Assembly: GCA_017938785.1 (NCBI GenBank)
Contig: JAGBAU010000098.1
Coordinates: forward strand, 1 to 8,796
Direction: 5' to 3'
Origin: Clostridia bacterium
GTDB taxonomy: Bacteria; Bacillota_A; Clostridia; Christensenellales; Aristaeellaceae
DNA length: 8,796 nucleotides
The position numbers and the translations under genes were made by a program. A model generated the notes under the pieces. The model did not search any database. It was not told where the DNA came from and saw nothing but the letters and a program-made list of their open reading frames with translations. Below are positions 1-5,617 of the stretch, one piece after another. Positions within the stretch are counted from its first letter, which is position 1, and every line of letters begins with the position of its first letter.

Positions 1-402
1 GGACATGTTGACGTGATCGTTGGGGTGTACAACGGTGTAATCGCCCTTCTGGCCGCCCAGAATTTCGATGGCACGGTTGGCTACCACCTCGTTCATATTC
101 ATGTTATAGGAGGTTCCTGCGCCGCCCTGGATGGGGTCGGTGATGAACTGGTCCGCAAACTGACCTGCGAGAATTTCATCGCATGCCTGCACGATGGCGT
201 CGCGGATGTGGGCCGGAAGGTTTCCATGTTCGCAGTTTACCAGTGCAGCGGCCTTCTTGATCTGTGCCAGGGAGCTGGTGAAGCGCTTGCTCTGCTTTCT
301 GCCGGTGATGTGAAAGTTTTCCTTGGCGCGCACAGACTGCAGGCCATAGTATACATTTTCGTCCAGTTCGAGACTGCCGACCATATCCCGTTCAATACGC
401 AT
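1..402 (-). CDS. aspA: Aspartate ammonia-lyase (aspartase), N-terminal part, cut by window edge
   Basis: Aspartase reversibly converts L-aspartate to fumarate and ammonia in the cytoplasm, as a homotetramer of the fumarase/aspartase superfamily. The 134 codons present align well with the family N-terminus. They include the opening MRIERDMVGSLELDENVYYG, the helix around ACDEILAG (residues 73-80), the substrate-loop motif GGAGTSYNMNMNEVVANRA (93-111), and PNDHVNMS (127-134), which normally leads into the QSTND motif just outside the window. The GGAGTS form, rather than the GSGTQ form of class II fumarase, argues for aspartase. The ATG is preceded by AGGAG nine bases upstream (plus-strand 412-416). 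The gene has its own consensus promoter and lies downstream of the importer operon on the same strand, separated by a terminator, so it is probably an independent unit. A related lyase remains a minor alternative because the catalytic SS loop is not in view. Confidence 0.93.
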   Translation of the reverse strand, partial: MRIERDMVGSLELDENVYYGLQSVRAKENFHITGRKQSKRFTSSLAQIKKAAALVNCEHGNLPAHIRDAIVQACDEILAGQFADQFITDPIQGGAGTSYNMNMNEVVANRAIEILGGQKGDYTVVHPNDHVNMS

Positions 403-458
403 GATTCTGATCTCCTTTGTTCAATTATGCAAATTCGGTTTCCAAGACGCAAAAAATG

Positions 459-476
459 ATGCAATATTACTTGCAT
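459..476. promoter_or_regulatory. Inverted repeat just downstream of the aspA start point
   Basis: Six-base arms ATGCAA (459-464) and TTGCAT (471-476) form a perfect inverted repeat around a 6-bp spacer. The repeat covers roughly the first 20 transcribed bases of aspA, a classic repressor position. The left arm plus spacer contains TGCAATATT, which recurs at 5575-5583 in the regulator/importer control region. That it is an operator is inference. Confidence 0.45.
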
Positions 477-486
477 TCATAATAAT

Positions 487-515
487 ATTATAGCCCTCAC
501 GATACATGATGTCAA
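487..515 (-). promoter_or_regulatory. Perfect-consensus sigma-A promoter of aspA
   Basis: On the minus strand, TTGACA (515-510) and TATAAT (492-487) are separated by exactly 17 bases, an exact match to the housekeeping consensus. Transcription would start near 480, giving a leader of about 78 nt before the aspA start codon at 402. A promoter this strong usually needs repression to be controlled, and palindromic elements sit on both sides of it. Confidence 0.88.
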
Positions 516-523
516 TATAAACC

Positions 524-535
524 GCAAAAATTTGC
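524..535. promoter_or_regulatory. GCAAA-AA-TTTGC palindrome upstream of the aspA -35
   Basis: GCAAA (524-528) and TTTGC (531-535) are perfect inverted arms separated by two bases, and end nine bases upstream of the aspA -35 hexamer. The arms and spacing equal those of the palindrome GCAAACGTTTGC at 5584-5595; only the central dinucleotide differs. A further TTGCAA lies at 544-549. This is a plausible binding site for the same protein, but it is unproven. Confidence 0.4.
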
Positions 536-590
536 AGGAATAATTGCAAAAATACACATTTGGGCACAATTACCCTGCATGAGATAATGC

Positions 591-618
591 AAAAAAACCG
601 CGGCATAAGCCGCGGTTT
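591..618 (-). terminator. Intrinsic terminator of the ABC importer operon
   Basis: A 10-bp perfect stem (595-604 with 609-618, containing the CCGCGGC core) closes a 4-nt loop. On the minus strand it runs straight into seven Ts (597-591). It starts 15 nt after the stop codon of the binding-protein gene. The other strand lacks an extended T-tract, so it terminates only the leftward transcript and separates the importer from aspA. Confidence 0.93.
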
Positions 619-632
619 GATGAAACAATTAA

Positions 633-1643
633 TTACAGGATGGATACCCAGTCGTTAACGGTTTCGGTGTTGAAGCAGTTCAGCTTGTTCAGGTACAGGA
701 TGGTTGCGCCTGCATCGTCCTTGGCTTCAACGGTCAGGTTGTAATCGCCTGCGGTTACAGCGTCGCCAGCAGCGCCGGTGATGTCGCCGTTAACCAGAGC
801 AACTGCTGCATAGGATGCAACGTAGCCCAGATCGATGGGGTTCCACAGGAAGGTCTCATCAGCGATGCCAGCTTCGATGAAGGTCTTCATGTCGGAAGCC
901 AGGGTCAGACCGGTAACCTTAACATCGCGGCCTGCATCCTGAACGCACTTGGAAACAGCGGGGCCACCAACGGTGGTGGGAACGATGAGGCCCTTCAGTT
1001 CGGGATACTGGTTCAGCAGAGCCTGGGTCTCGTCGAAGGACTTCTGATACTCGTCATCGCCGTATACAACGCCGAGGTACTCGATGTTCTTATAGGCTTC
1101 GTTGGCCTTCAGCTCTTCCTCGATGTAGGAGATCCAGAGGTTCTGGTTGGGAGCGGTAGCCATAGCGGAAACGACGGCGATCTGGCCTTCGTAGTTCACG
1201 GACTTGGCGATGGACTCGAGCAGGGTCAGACCGATGTTCTTAGCAGAGGAGGGCTGAACATCCAGGTCGCGGCCGGGGAAAGCAACTTCTGCGTCGTAGG
1301 AAACGACCTTGATGCCTTCTTCCATAGCCTGGGTGCAAACGTCAACCAGAGCATCGGGATCGTTTGCAGAGATTACGAGAGCGTCAACGCCCTGAGCGAT
1401 GTAGTTCTCGATGATGCGGATAGCGCCGTCGTTGGAGCCATCGTCGGGACCATCGTGCATGAACTCGAAGCCGAGCTCATCAGCGGCCTTCTGGATGCCT
1501 TCTACAGATGCCTGGAAGTAGGCGTTACCAGACTGCTTGTAAACAACGCCAATCAGCAGGCCTTCGCCAGCCTTGGCTTCTGCCATTGCGGAGCCTGCCA
1601 GAACCAGCAGAGCTACCAGAACGAGTGCAAGGATTTTCTTCAT
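633..1643 (-). CDS. Sugar/AI-2-type ABC transporter substrate-binding protein (RhaS/LsrB-like)
   Basis: A 336-residue periplasmic-binding-protein-like domain of the type I fold (Peripla_BP_4 class), which captures a small ligand outside the membrane and delivers it to the two permeases upstream. Residues 1-22 form a signal peptide (MKK, hydrophobic core, AMA-E cleavage site). There is no lipobox cysteine; the first cysteine is at 103. Length and blocks match the LsrB/RhaS group: YKQSGNAYF (35-43), HDGPDDGSNDGAIRIIENYI (63-82), SYDAEV (115-120), APNQNLWISYIEEE (164-177) and FLWNPIDLGYVASYAA (265-280). By eye, the LsrB AI-2 contacts K35, D116, Q167 and P220 have counterparts K36, D117, Q167 and P222, but D166 and D267 correspond to N166 and N268. 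The start follows AAGGAGG with 9 nt spacing. It is the last gene of the operon, 63 nt after the permease stop, and is followed by a strong terminator. Rhamnose or another deoxy-sugar is at least as likely a ligand as AI-2. Confidence 0.9.
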   Translation of the reverse strand: MKKILALVLVALLVLAGSAMAEAKAGEGLLIGVVYKQSGNAYFQASVEGIQKAADELGFEFMHDGPDDGSNDGAIRIIENYIAQGVDALVISANDPDALVDVCTQAMEEGIKVVSYDAEVAFPGRDLDVQPSSAKNIGLTLLESIAKSVNYEGQIAVVSAMATAPNQNLWISYIEEELKANEAYKNIEYLGVVYGDDEYQKSFDETQALLNQYPELKGLIVPTTVGGPAVSKCVQDAGRDVKVTGLTLASDMKTFIEAGIADETFLWNPIDLGYVASYAAVALVNGDITGAAGDAVTAGDYNLTVEAKDDAGATILYLNKLNCFNTETVNDWVSIL

Positions 1644-1666
1644 GGAAAATATCCTCCTTTATAATT

Positions 1667-1684
1667 TTTTGCCCTAAGGCAAAA
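1667..1684 (-). other. Intercistronic stem-loop between permease and binding-protein genes
   Basis: TTTTGCC (1667-1673) and GGCAAAA (1678-1684) pair perfectly around a 4-nt loop in the 63-nt gap between the second permease and the binding-protein gene, ending 7 nt before the AAGGAGG of the latter (1653-1659 in plus coordinates). No T-run follows on the minus strand, so it is not a terminator. Such hairpins commonly protect or separate mRNA segments so that the binding protein is made in excess; that role is inferred. Confidence 0.6.
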
Positions 1685-1706
1685 TTGGAAACGATGGGAT
1701 TGAGGA

Positions 1707-2777
1707 TTATGCCTTTGCGGCTGCCTCGGCGCGCTGCTTGCGCACGCGCTTGGCGTTCTTGATATCCTCGGAGATGTTGGGGATCAGTACGGACAGGATC
1801 AGGATGATACCTACGGAGAGGTTAACCGAGCTGTCTGCAAATCCGAACAGGGTGCCCAGGCCGATCTTCACGATACCGAAGATGAACAGGGATATCACAG
1901 CGCCGATGACGCTACCCTTACCGCCGTCGGTGGAGAAGCCGCCCAGAACGGCCGCTGCGATGGCGTACATGTGGTAGCCATCCATGATATCCGCCTTAAC
2001 GGAGGAGGAGGTTGCGCCTACGAAGAACAGGCCGGTGATGGCGCTGGTGAGGCCTGCAACCACATAGCAGCCCACCTTGATGCGGTCCACGCGGATACCG
2101 GAGAACTGGGCAGTGGTGGGATTGGTGCCGATGGCGAAGATTCTGCGGCCGATAGGCATCAGATGCAGGAATACATAGAACACCAGGGCGAGCACCAGGA
2201 AGATGGGAATCATCACGGGCAGCTTGAAGGAACCGCAGTCGGTCAGGCTGTTCAGGTTCTTCAGGAGCTTGAAGGTGTCATCCTTGAAGGTGATGGTTTC
2301 ACCGCCGATCAGCAGGTAGCTGAAGCCGCGGAAGAACAGCTGGGTGGCCAGCGTGATGATCATGGGGAAGAGCTCCTTGAAGCGGGTAACCAGCAGGCCG
2401 TTGATCAGGCCGCAGACCACGCCGCACAGCAGGCAGCAGATGATGGAGATCACGAAGGCAACCGGCAGGGCCATGCCGCTCTCGGTGAAGGCGCGGTAGA
2501 GAACCGCTAGCACAACCACGCTCAGGGTAGCAATGGAACCTACGGAAATGTCCATATCGCCCAGGGCCAGGATGAGCATCATGCCCAGGGTCATGAAGGA
2601 ATACAGCATGTAGGGACGCAGTCCCTTAATGATGTTTGCAAAGTTGAAAACATCTTTCTTGGCAAGGCCGGCAGCCAGGTTCGCAGAGTCCTTCAGGTTG
2701 AATACGACGCATACAACCGCCAGCAGGCAGATCAGGAAGAATTCCCAGCTCTTGAAGAAGGAGATTACTTTTTTCAT
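1707..2777 (-). CDS. Sugar-type ABC transporter permease, second of pair (RhaQ/LsrD-like)
   Basis: A 356-residue integral membrane permease of the BPD_transp_2 family (CUT2-type importers: ribose, rhamnose, AI-2). It pairs with the product of the upstream gene to form the channel. Visible family marks are ALGDMDISVGS (71-81), the cytoplasmic GRRIFAIGTNPTTAQFSGI (210-228) and the coupling region AAAVLGGFSTDGGKGSVIGA (274-293), all in a highly hydrophobic background compatible with 8-10 membrane helices. The N-terminal segment between helix 1 and helix 2 (about 28-52) is longer than in the partner permease. The C-terminal tail (338-356) is strongly basic and probably cytoplasmic. The start codon overlaps the previous stop by one base (TGATG, 2779-2775), and AAGGAGG lies just upstream inside the preceding gene, so translation is probably coupled. 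Confidence 0.93.
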   Translation of the reverse strand: MKKVISFFKSWEFFLICLLAVVCVVFNLKDSANLAAGLAKKDVFNFANIIKGLRPYMLYSFMTLGMMLILALGDMDISVGSIATLSVVVLAVLYRAFTESGMALPVAFVISIICCLLCGVVCGLINGLLVTRFKELFPMIITLATQLFFRGFSYLLIGGETITFKDDTFKLLKNLNSLTDCGSFKLPVMIPIFLVLALVFYVFLHLMPIGRRIFAIGTNPTTAQFSGIRVDRIKVGCYVVAGLTSAITGLFFVGATSSSVKADIMDGYHMYAIAAAVLGGFSTDGGKGSVIGAVISLFIFGIVKIGLGTLFGFADSSVNLSVGIILILSVLIPNISEDIKNAKRVRKQRAEAAAKA

Positions 2778-3790
2778 CAGATGTTCCTCCTTGCCAGGTC
2801 CTGTTTGTTGGCCATGCGCTGCAGGATGACGTTCAGCAGGATTGCGAACAGCAGCAGGATGCCTTTAACAAACTCAGTGATCATGGAGTTGCCGATGCCC
2901 AGCATGGGGATGGCATTGTCGATCAGGGCGATCATCACGGCGCCGATGACCACGCCGGTGATCTTGCCGTAGCCGCCGGTTACGCTTACGCCGCCCAGAA
3001 CGCAGGCTGCGATGGTGAACATTTCGTTGCCGGTGGCGGTGGACTTCTCAACTGCGTTGTAGAAGCTGAGCCACATGATGCCGGCCAGGCCTGCGGTTGC
3101 GCCGCAGATCACGTGGGCCAGAACCTTGATGCGGTTGATGTGCACGCCGCGCATCTGAGCTGCATCGGCATTGGAGCCGACGGCGTAGAGATTGCGGCCG
3201 GTACGGGTGTACTTGAGGAACAGGCCGGTGAGCACCGTGACCACGATGGCCATCCATACCAGCAGCGGCAGACCCAGGAAGATGTTGCCGGTGAGGAAGA
3301 AGGCAAATTCATTGGTCAGGTCGGTGGGGTTGATCTTGTTCATACCCATCAGCCACTGCATGGGAATCAGCGCGCGTACGATGTAGCTGGTGGACAGGGT
3401 TACGATGATGGAGATTACGCGGCCGTAGCTCATCAGCAGACCGTTTACCAGGCCGATGCCTGCGCCGATGGCGATGCCCAGCGCGAACATCAGGAAGGTG
3501 GACTGGATGATGCCGAGGCCCATCAGCTTACCGGCCACGCAGCCGACGAAGGCCAGGATGGCGGTAATGGAGATGTCAATGGAACCGACCAGCAGTACGC
3601 ACAGCATACCGCAGGACATGACCATGTTGACGGAACCGTTCTTCAGAACGTTCATGTAGGACTTGGGGATATAGCCCGGAACGCGGATGCTGATCGCGAT
3701 CAGAAGCAGTACGAGAACCGCCAGCAGCGGAATCTCACGATGCTCAATCAGCAGCGCGTACAGGGGCTTGCGCTCTTTTTTGGTCTGCAT
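2777..3790 (-). CDS. Sugar-type ABC transporter permease, first of pair (RhaP/LsrC-like)
   Basis: A 337-residue membrane permease of the BPD_transp_2 family, partner of the permease encoded immediately downstream. Family landmarks are LLVGSIDISITAILA (66-80), GRNLYAVGSNADAAQMRGV (198-216) and AACVLGGVSVTGGYGKITGV (261-280), the last being the loop that contacts the ATPase. About ten hydrophobic helices are visible, and the N-terminal dozen residues are charged and cytoplasmic. It starts 18 nt after the ATPase stop, with an AAGGGAG ribosome binding site 8 nt before the ATG, and ends in a one-base TGATG overlap with the next gene. Two dissimilar permeases with one fused ATPase is the standard make-up of rhamnose and AI-2 importers; ribose importers usually have one permease gene. 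The transported compound cannot be determined from this protein. Confidence 0.93.
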   Translation of the reverse strand: MQTKKERKPLYALLIEHREIPLLAVLVLLLIAISIRVPGYIPKSYMNVLKNGSVNMVMSCGMLCVLLVGSIDISITAILAFVGCVAGKLMGLGIIQSTFLMFALGIAIGAGIGLVNGLLMSYGRVISIIVTLSTSYIVRALIPMQWLMGMNKINPTDLTNEFAFFLTGNIFLGLPLLVWMAIVVTVLTGLFLKYTRTGRNLYAVGSNADAAQMRGVHINRIKVLAHVICGATAGLAGIMWLSFYNAVEKSTATGNEMFTIAACVLGGVSVTGGYGKITGVVIGAVMIALIDNAIPMLGIGNSMITEFVKGILLLFAILLNVILQRMANKQDLARRNI

Positions 3791-3808
3791 TTCGTCTGCT
3801 CCCTTCGT

Positions 3809-5299
3809 TTATTCCTTGCTCTTGGGCATTGCTGCCTTGAGGATGGTATCCTGGGTGAGGCCCTCCGCCTGGAATTCGGCGGAAATCTTACCCTCGCTCA
3901 TGACGTAGATGCGGTCGGACATATTCATGACCTCCGGCATTTCGGAGGAGATCATCAGAATGCCCATGCCCTTGCTGGCCAGATCCGACATGATCTCGTA
4001 AATCTGGGCCTTGGAGCCTACGTCGACGCCCTTGGTGGGCTCGTCCAGGATGATGAGCTTGGGATCGGCGGCCAGCTGCTTGGCGACGACGACCTTCTGC
4101 TGGTTGCCGCCGGACAGCGCGCCGGTGTGGGTGTGGCTGTCCGGAGCCTTTACAGCCAGCAGCTGCTTCAGGTCGTCGGAGAAGCCGTATTCCTTATTCT
4201 TGTTCAGGAAGATGCCGTGCAGGCACTTTTCCAGAACAGAGAGGGAAATGTTGTGGTTGATGGACCAGGACAGCAGCAGGGCCTGCTTCTGTCTGTCCTC
4301 CGGCAGCAGGCCGAGACCCTTTTTCATGGCCTCGATGGGCTGGATGCCGGTGATCTTTTCACCCTGGAAGTAGACGTCGCCGGAGTCAGCCTTGGTGATG
4401 CCGAATATGGATTCCACAACCTCGGTGCGGCCGGCGCCGACCAGGCCGGTGAGGCCTACGATTTCGCCCGCATGTACGTTGATGGATACGTCTCTGTAGT
4501 AACCGGTGCGGGAGAGCTTCTCCACGCGCAGCAGCTCTTCGCCCACTTCGGTCTTCTTCTTGGGGAACAGCTGGGTGATTTCGCGTCCAACCATGTGGTG
4601 CACCAGAACATGCTCGTCCACGGGCATATCCCAGGTGCCGATGTACTGGGCGTCGCGGAATACGGTTACGCGGTCTGCCAGGCCGTAGATATCCTCAAAG
4701 CGGTGGGAGATGAGGATGATGGCCGTGCCCTGATCGCGCAGGCGGCGGGAGATCTCATAGAGCTCCTCGCTCTCGCGGCGGGAGAGGGCGGCGGTGGGCT
4801 CGTCCATGATCAGAATCTTGGCGTTCATGGACAGGGCCTTTGCGATTTCGACCAGCTGCTGCTGTGCAACGGACAGGGAACCTACCGAAACGGTGGGGCT
4901 GAAGTCCGCGCCGACGGAATCGAGCAGCTTCTTTGCTTCCTTGTTGGCCTTGTTCCAGTTGATGAACGGGCCGGTTTTGAATTCATGGCCGATGAAGATA
5001 TTCTCTGCAACGGACAGATCCGGATAGGATGCGGCGTGCTGGTAGATGGCTGCGATACCATACTTCTGGGCAACGATGGGGTCGGACATGACCACCTTTT
5101 CGCCGTTGAGGATGATTTCGCCGCCGTCGGGCTGATGCACGCCCGTGAGCGTCTTGATGAAAGTGGACTTTCCGGCGCCGTTTTCACCCACCAGCGCGTG
5201 GATCTCGCCGGCCTTCAGGTTAAAGCGTACTTTATCAAGGGCCTTAACGCCGGGGAAGATCTTCGTGATGTCATTGAGTTCGAGTATGTATTCAGACAT
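3809..5299 (-). CDS. Sugar-type ABC transporter ATP-binding protein, two fused ATPase domains (RhaT/LsrA-like)
   Basis: A 496-residue cytoplasmic ATPase that powers the importer, with two nucleotide-binding domains in tandem as in RbsA, MglA, RhaT and LsrA. Domain 1 has Walker A GENGAGKST (38-46), Q-loop Q87, signature LSVAQQQ (142-148), Walker B ILIMDEPTAAL (162-172) and the switch histidine H199. Domain 2 has a degenerate P-loop GLVGAGRTE (285-293, no GKT/S), signature LSGGNQQ (395-401), Walker B LIILDEPTKGVDVG (415-428), and serine in place of the switch histidine (ISSEMPE, 450-456). This asymmetry is normal for the family and implies one competent ATP site. I start the protein at 5299: GGAGG lies 7 nt upstream (5307-5311), and the sequence from MSEYILELNDITKIFPG matches the family start. 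An in-frame ATG at 5386 would add 29 unrelated residues and lacks a good ribosome binding site. This is the first gene of the operon. Confidence 0.95.
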   Translation of the reverse strand: MSEYILELNDITKIFPGVKALDKVRFNLKAGEIHALVGENGAGKSTFIKTLTGVHQPDGGEIILNGEKVVMSDPIVAQKYGIAAIYQHAASYPDLSVAENIFIGHEFKTGPFINWNKANKEAKKLLDSVGADFSPTVSVGSLSVAQQQLVEIAKALSMNAKILIMDEPTAALSRRESEELYEISRRLRDQGTAIILISHRFEDIYGLADRVTVFRDAQYIGTWDMPVDEHVLVHHMVGREITQLFPKKKTEVGEELLRVEKLSRTGYYRDVSINVHAGEIVGLTGLVGAGRTEVVESIFGITKADSGDVYFQGEKITGIQPIEAMKKGLGLLPEDRQKQALLLSWSINHNISLSVLEKCLHGIFLNKNKEYGFSDDLKQLLAVKAPDSHTHTGALSGGNQQKVVVAKQLAADPKLIILDEPTKGVDVGSKAQIYEIMSDLASKGMGILMISSEMPEVMNMSDRIYVMSEGKISAEFQAEGLTQDTILKAAMPKSKE

Positions 5300-5366
5300 G
5301 CCATTACCTCCGCCTGATGTTTCGCAGGGAAACTGCCGCGGAAAAAACAAGATCCTGCATCCATGC

Positions 5367-5406
5367 CAATATTCCGAAATTTGCAATAAGTAATCTCGAA
5401 ATATTG
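5367..5406 (-). promoter_or_regulatory. Stem-loop or operator in the importer operon leader
   Basis: CAATATTCCGA (5367-5377) and TCGAAATATTG (5396-5406) are inverted arms of 11 bases with one mismatch (5374/5399). In the leftward transcript that position becomes a G-U pair, so the RNA stem would be continuous around an 18-nt loop. The loop contains TTGCAA (5381-5386). It lies in the untranslated leader of the ATPase gene, about 70-110 nt before its start codon. It could be an RNA element or a DNA operator. Confidence 0.4.
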
Positions 5407-5476
5407 ACTTCCACTATCCGATGGTTTTTTGCAGATATCTTCCTTTTCCCTTCATTTTCAACCAAATAATGCCCAC

Positions 5477-5513
5477 TTGTATGTTTGCATATTTTGATAT
5501 ATAATAGTATAAA
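5477..5513 (+). promoter_or_regulatory. Promoter of the AraC-family regulator gene
   Basis: TTGTAT (5477-5482), a 17-base spacer and a perfect TATAAT (5500-5505) form a likely sigma-A promoter reading right. A second, shifted pair (TTGCAT 5485-5490, 17 bases, TATAAA 5508-5513) overlaps it and cannot be excluded. The start point would be near 5512-5520, leaving a leader of about 100 nt that contains the palindromes at 5573-5595. The -35 matches are only moderate (TTG conserved). Confidence 0.55.
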
Positions 5514-5535
5514 TCGTTAAGACAATGTTTGTCAC
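5506..5535 (-). promoter_or_regulatory. Candidate promoter of the ABC importer operon
   Basis: On the minus strand, GTGACA (5535-5530) and TATACT (5511-5506), each five of six to consensus, are separated by 18 bases. The -10 abuts the rightward -10 at 5500-5505, so the two polymerases would compete. This start point gives the importer a leader of about 200 nt. I found no better leftward promoter between 5300 and 5500, but the spacing is slightly long and the call is tentative. Confidence 0.4.
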
Positions 5536-5572
5536 TCTCAAGTATTGGCTCATAATTACGGAATCTTGGCTT

Positions 5573-5595
5573 TTTGCAATATTGCAAACGTTTGC
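5573..5595. promoter_or_regulatory. Two overlapping palindromes upstream of the AraC-type gene (cre/LacI-like operator)
   Basis: TTTGCAATATTGCAAA (5573-5588) is a perfect 16-bp palindrome. GCAAACGTTTGC (5584-5595) is a perfect 12-bp palindrome, and the two share GCAAA. The second, read as TTGCAAACGTTTGCCT (5582-5597 with one mismatch), resembles the CcpA catabolite-response (cre) consensus with its central CG, as well as LacI-family operators in general. The cluster sits in the transcribed leader, about 22-45 bp before the ATG, where a bound protein would block elongation. Catabolite control of a sugar-transport regulator would fit; autoregulation by the AraC-type protein is the alternative. 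Confidence 0.5.
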
Positions 5596-5617
5596 CTGGA
5601 AATATGGAGGAAAAACC

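Larger units (their letters stand above)
5300..5617. other. Divergent control region between importer operon and regulator (no gene)
   Basis: These 318 bases hold no convincing coding sequence. They are AT-rich compared with the flanking genes and contain the ATPase ribosome binding site, an imperfect 11-bp inverted repeat, overlapping divergent promoters, two overlapping palindromes, and the regulator's ribosome binding site GGAGG (5606-5610). TTGCA/TGCAA pentamers occur at 5381, 5429, 5485, 5574 and 5582. Confidence 0.8.

Noticed and set aside
421..606. A 61-codon minus-strand open frame
   Set aside because: It runs through the importer terminator and the aspA promoter, has no ribosome binding site and no recognisable sequence.
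633..1643. Firm assignment as LsrB / AI-2 receptor
   Set aside because: Gene order and overall similarity fit, but two expected aspartates are asparagines by my alignment and no AI-2 processing genes are nearby.
1667..1684. Terminator between the second permease and the binding-protein gene
   Set aside because: The stem is only 7 bp and has no T-run after it on the minus strand, and a strong ribosome binding site follows directly.
1971..2510. A 179-codon plus-strand open frame rich in E, Q, H and A
   Set aside because: Antisense shadow of the second permease gene, in the same phase relation as the long frame opposite the ATPase, with no ribosome binding site or domain.
3113..5317. A 734-codon open frame on the plus strand
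   Set aside because: It lies antisense across the ATPase and part of the first permease, both unmistakable genes. Its translation is compositionally odd (rich in D, G, H and Q) with no recognisable domain. Long antisense frames are expected opposite GC-rich genes with strong third-position bias.
5300..5386. Longer start for the ATPase (29 extra residues)
   Set aside because: The extra residues have no counterpart in the family, and the internal ATG at 5299 has a well-placed GGAGG.
5525..5617. Longer start for the AraC-type regulator (31 extra residues)
   Set aside because: No ribosome binding site at 5525; the extension would translate through the palindromes, while ATG 5618 has GGAGG at 7 nt.
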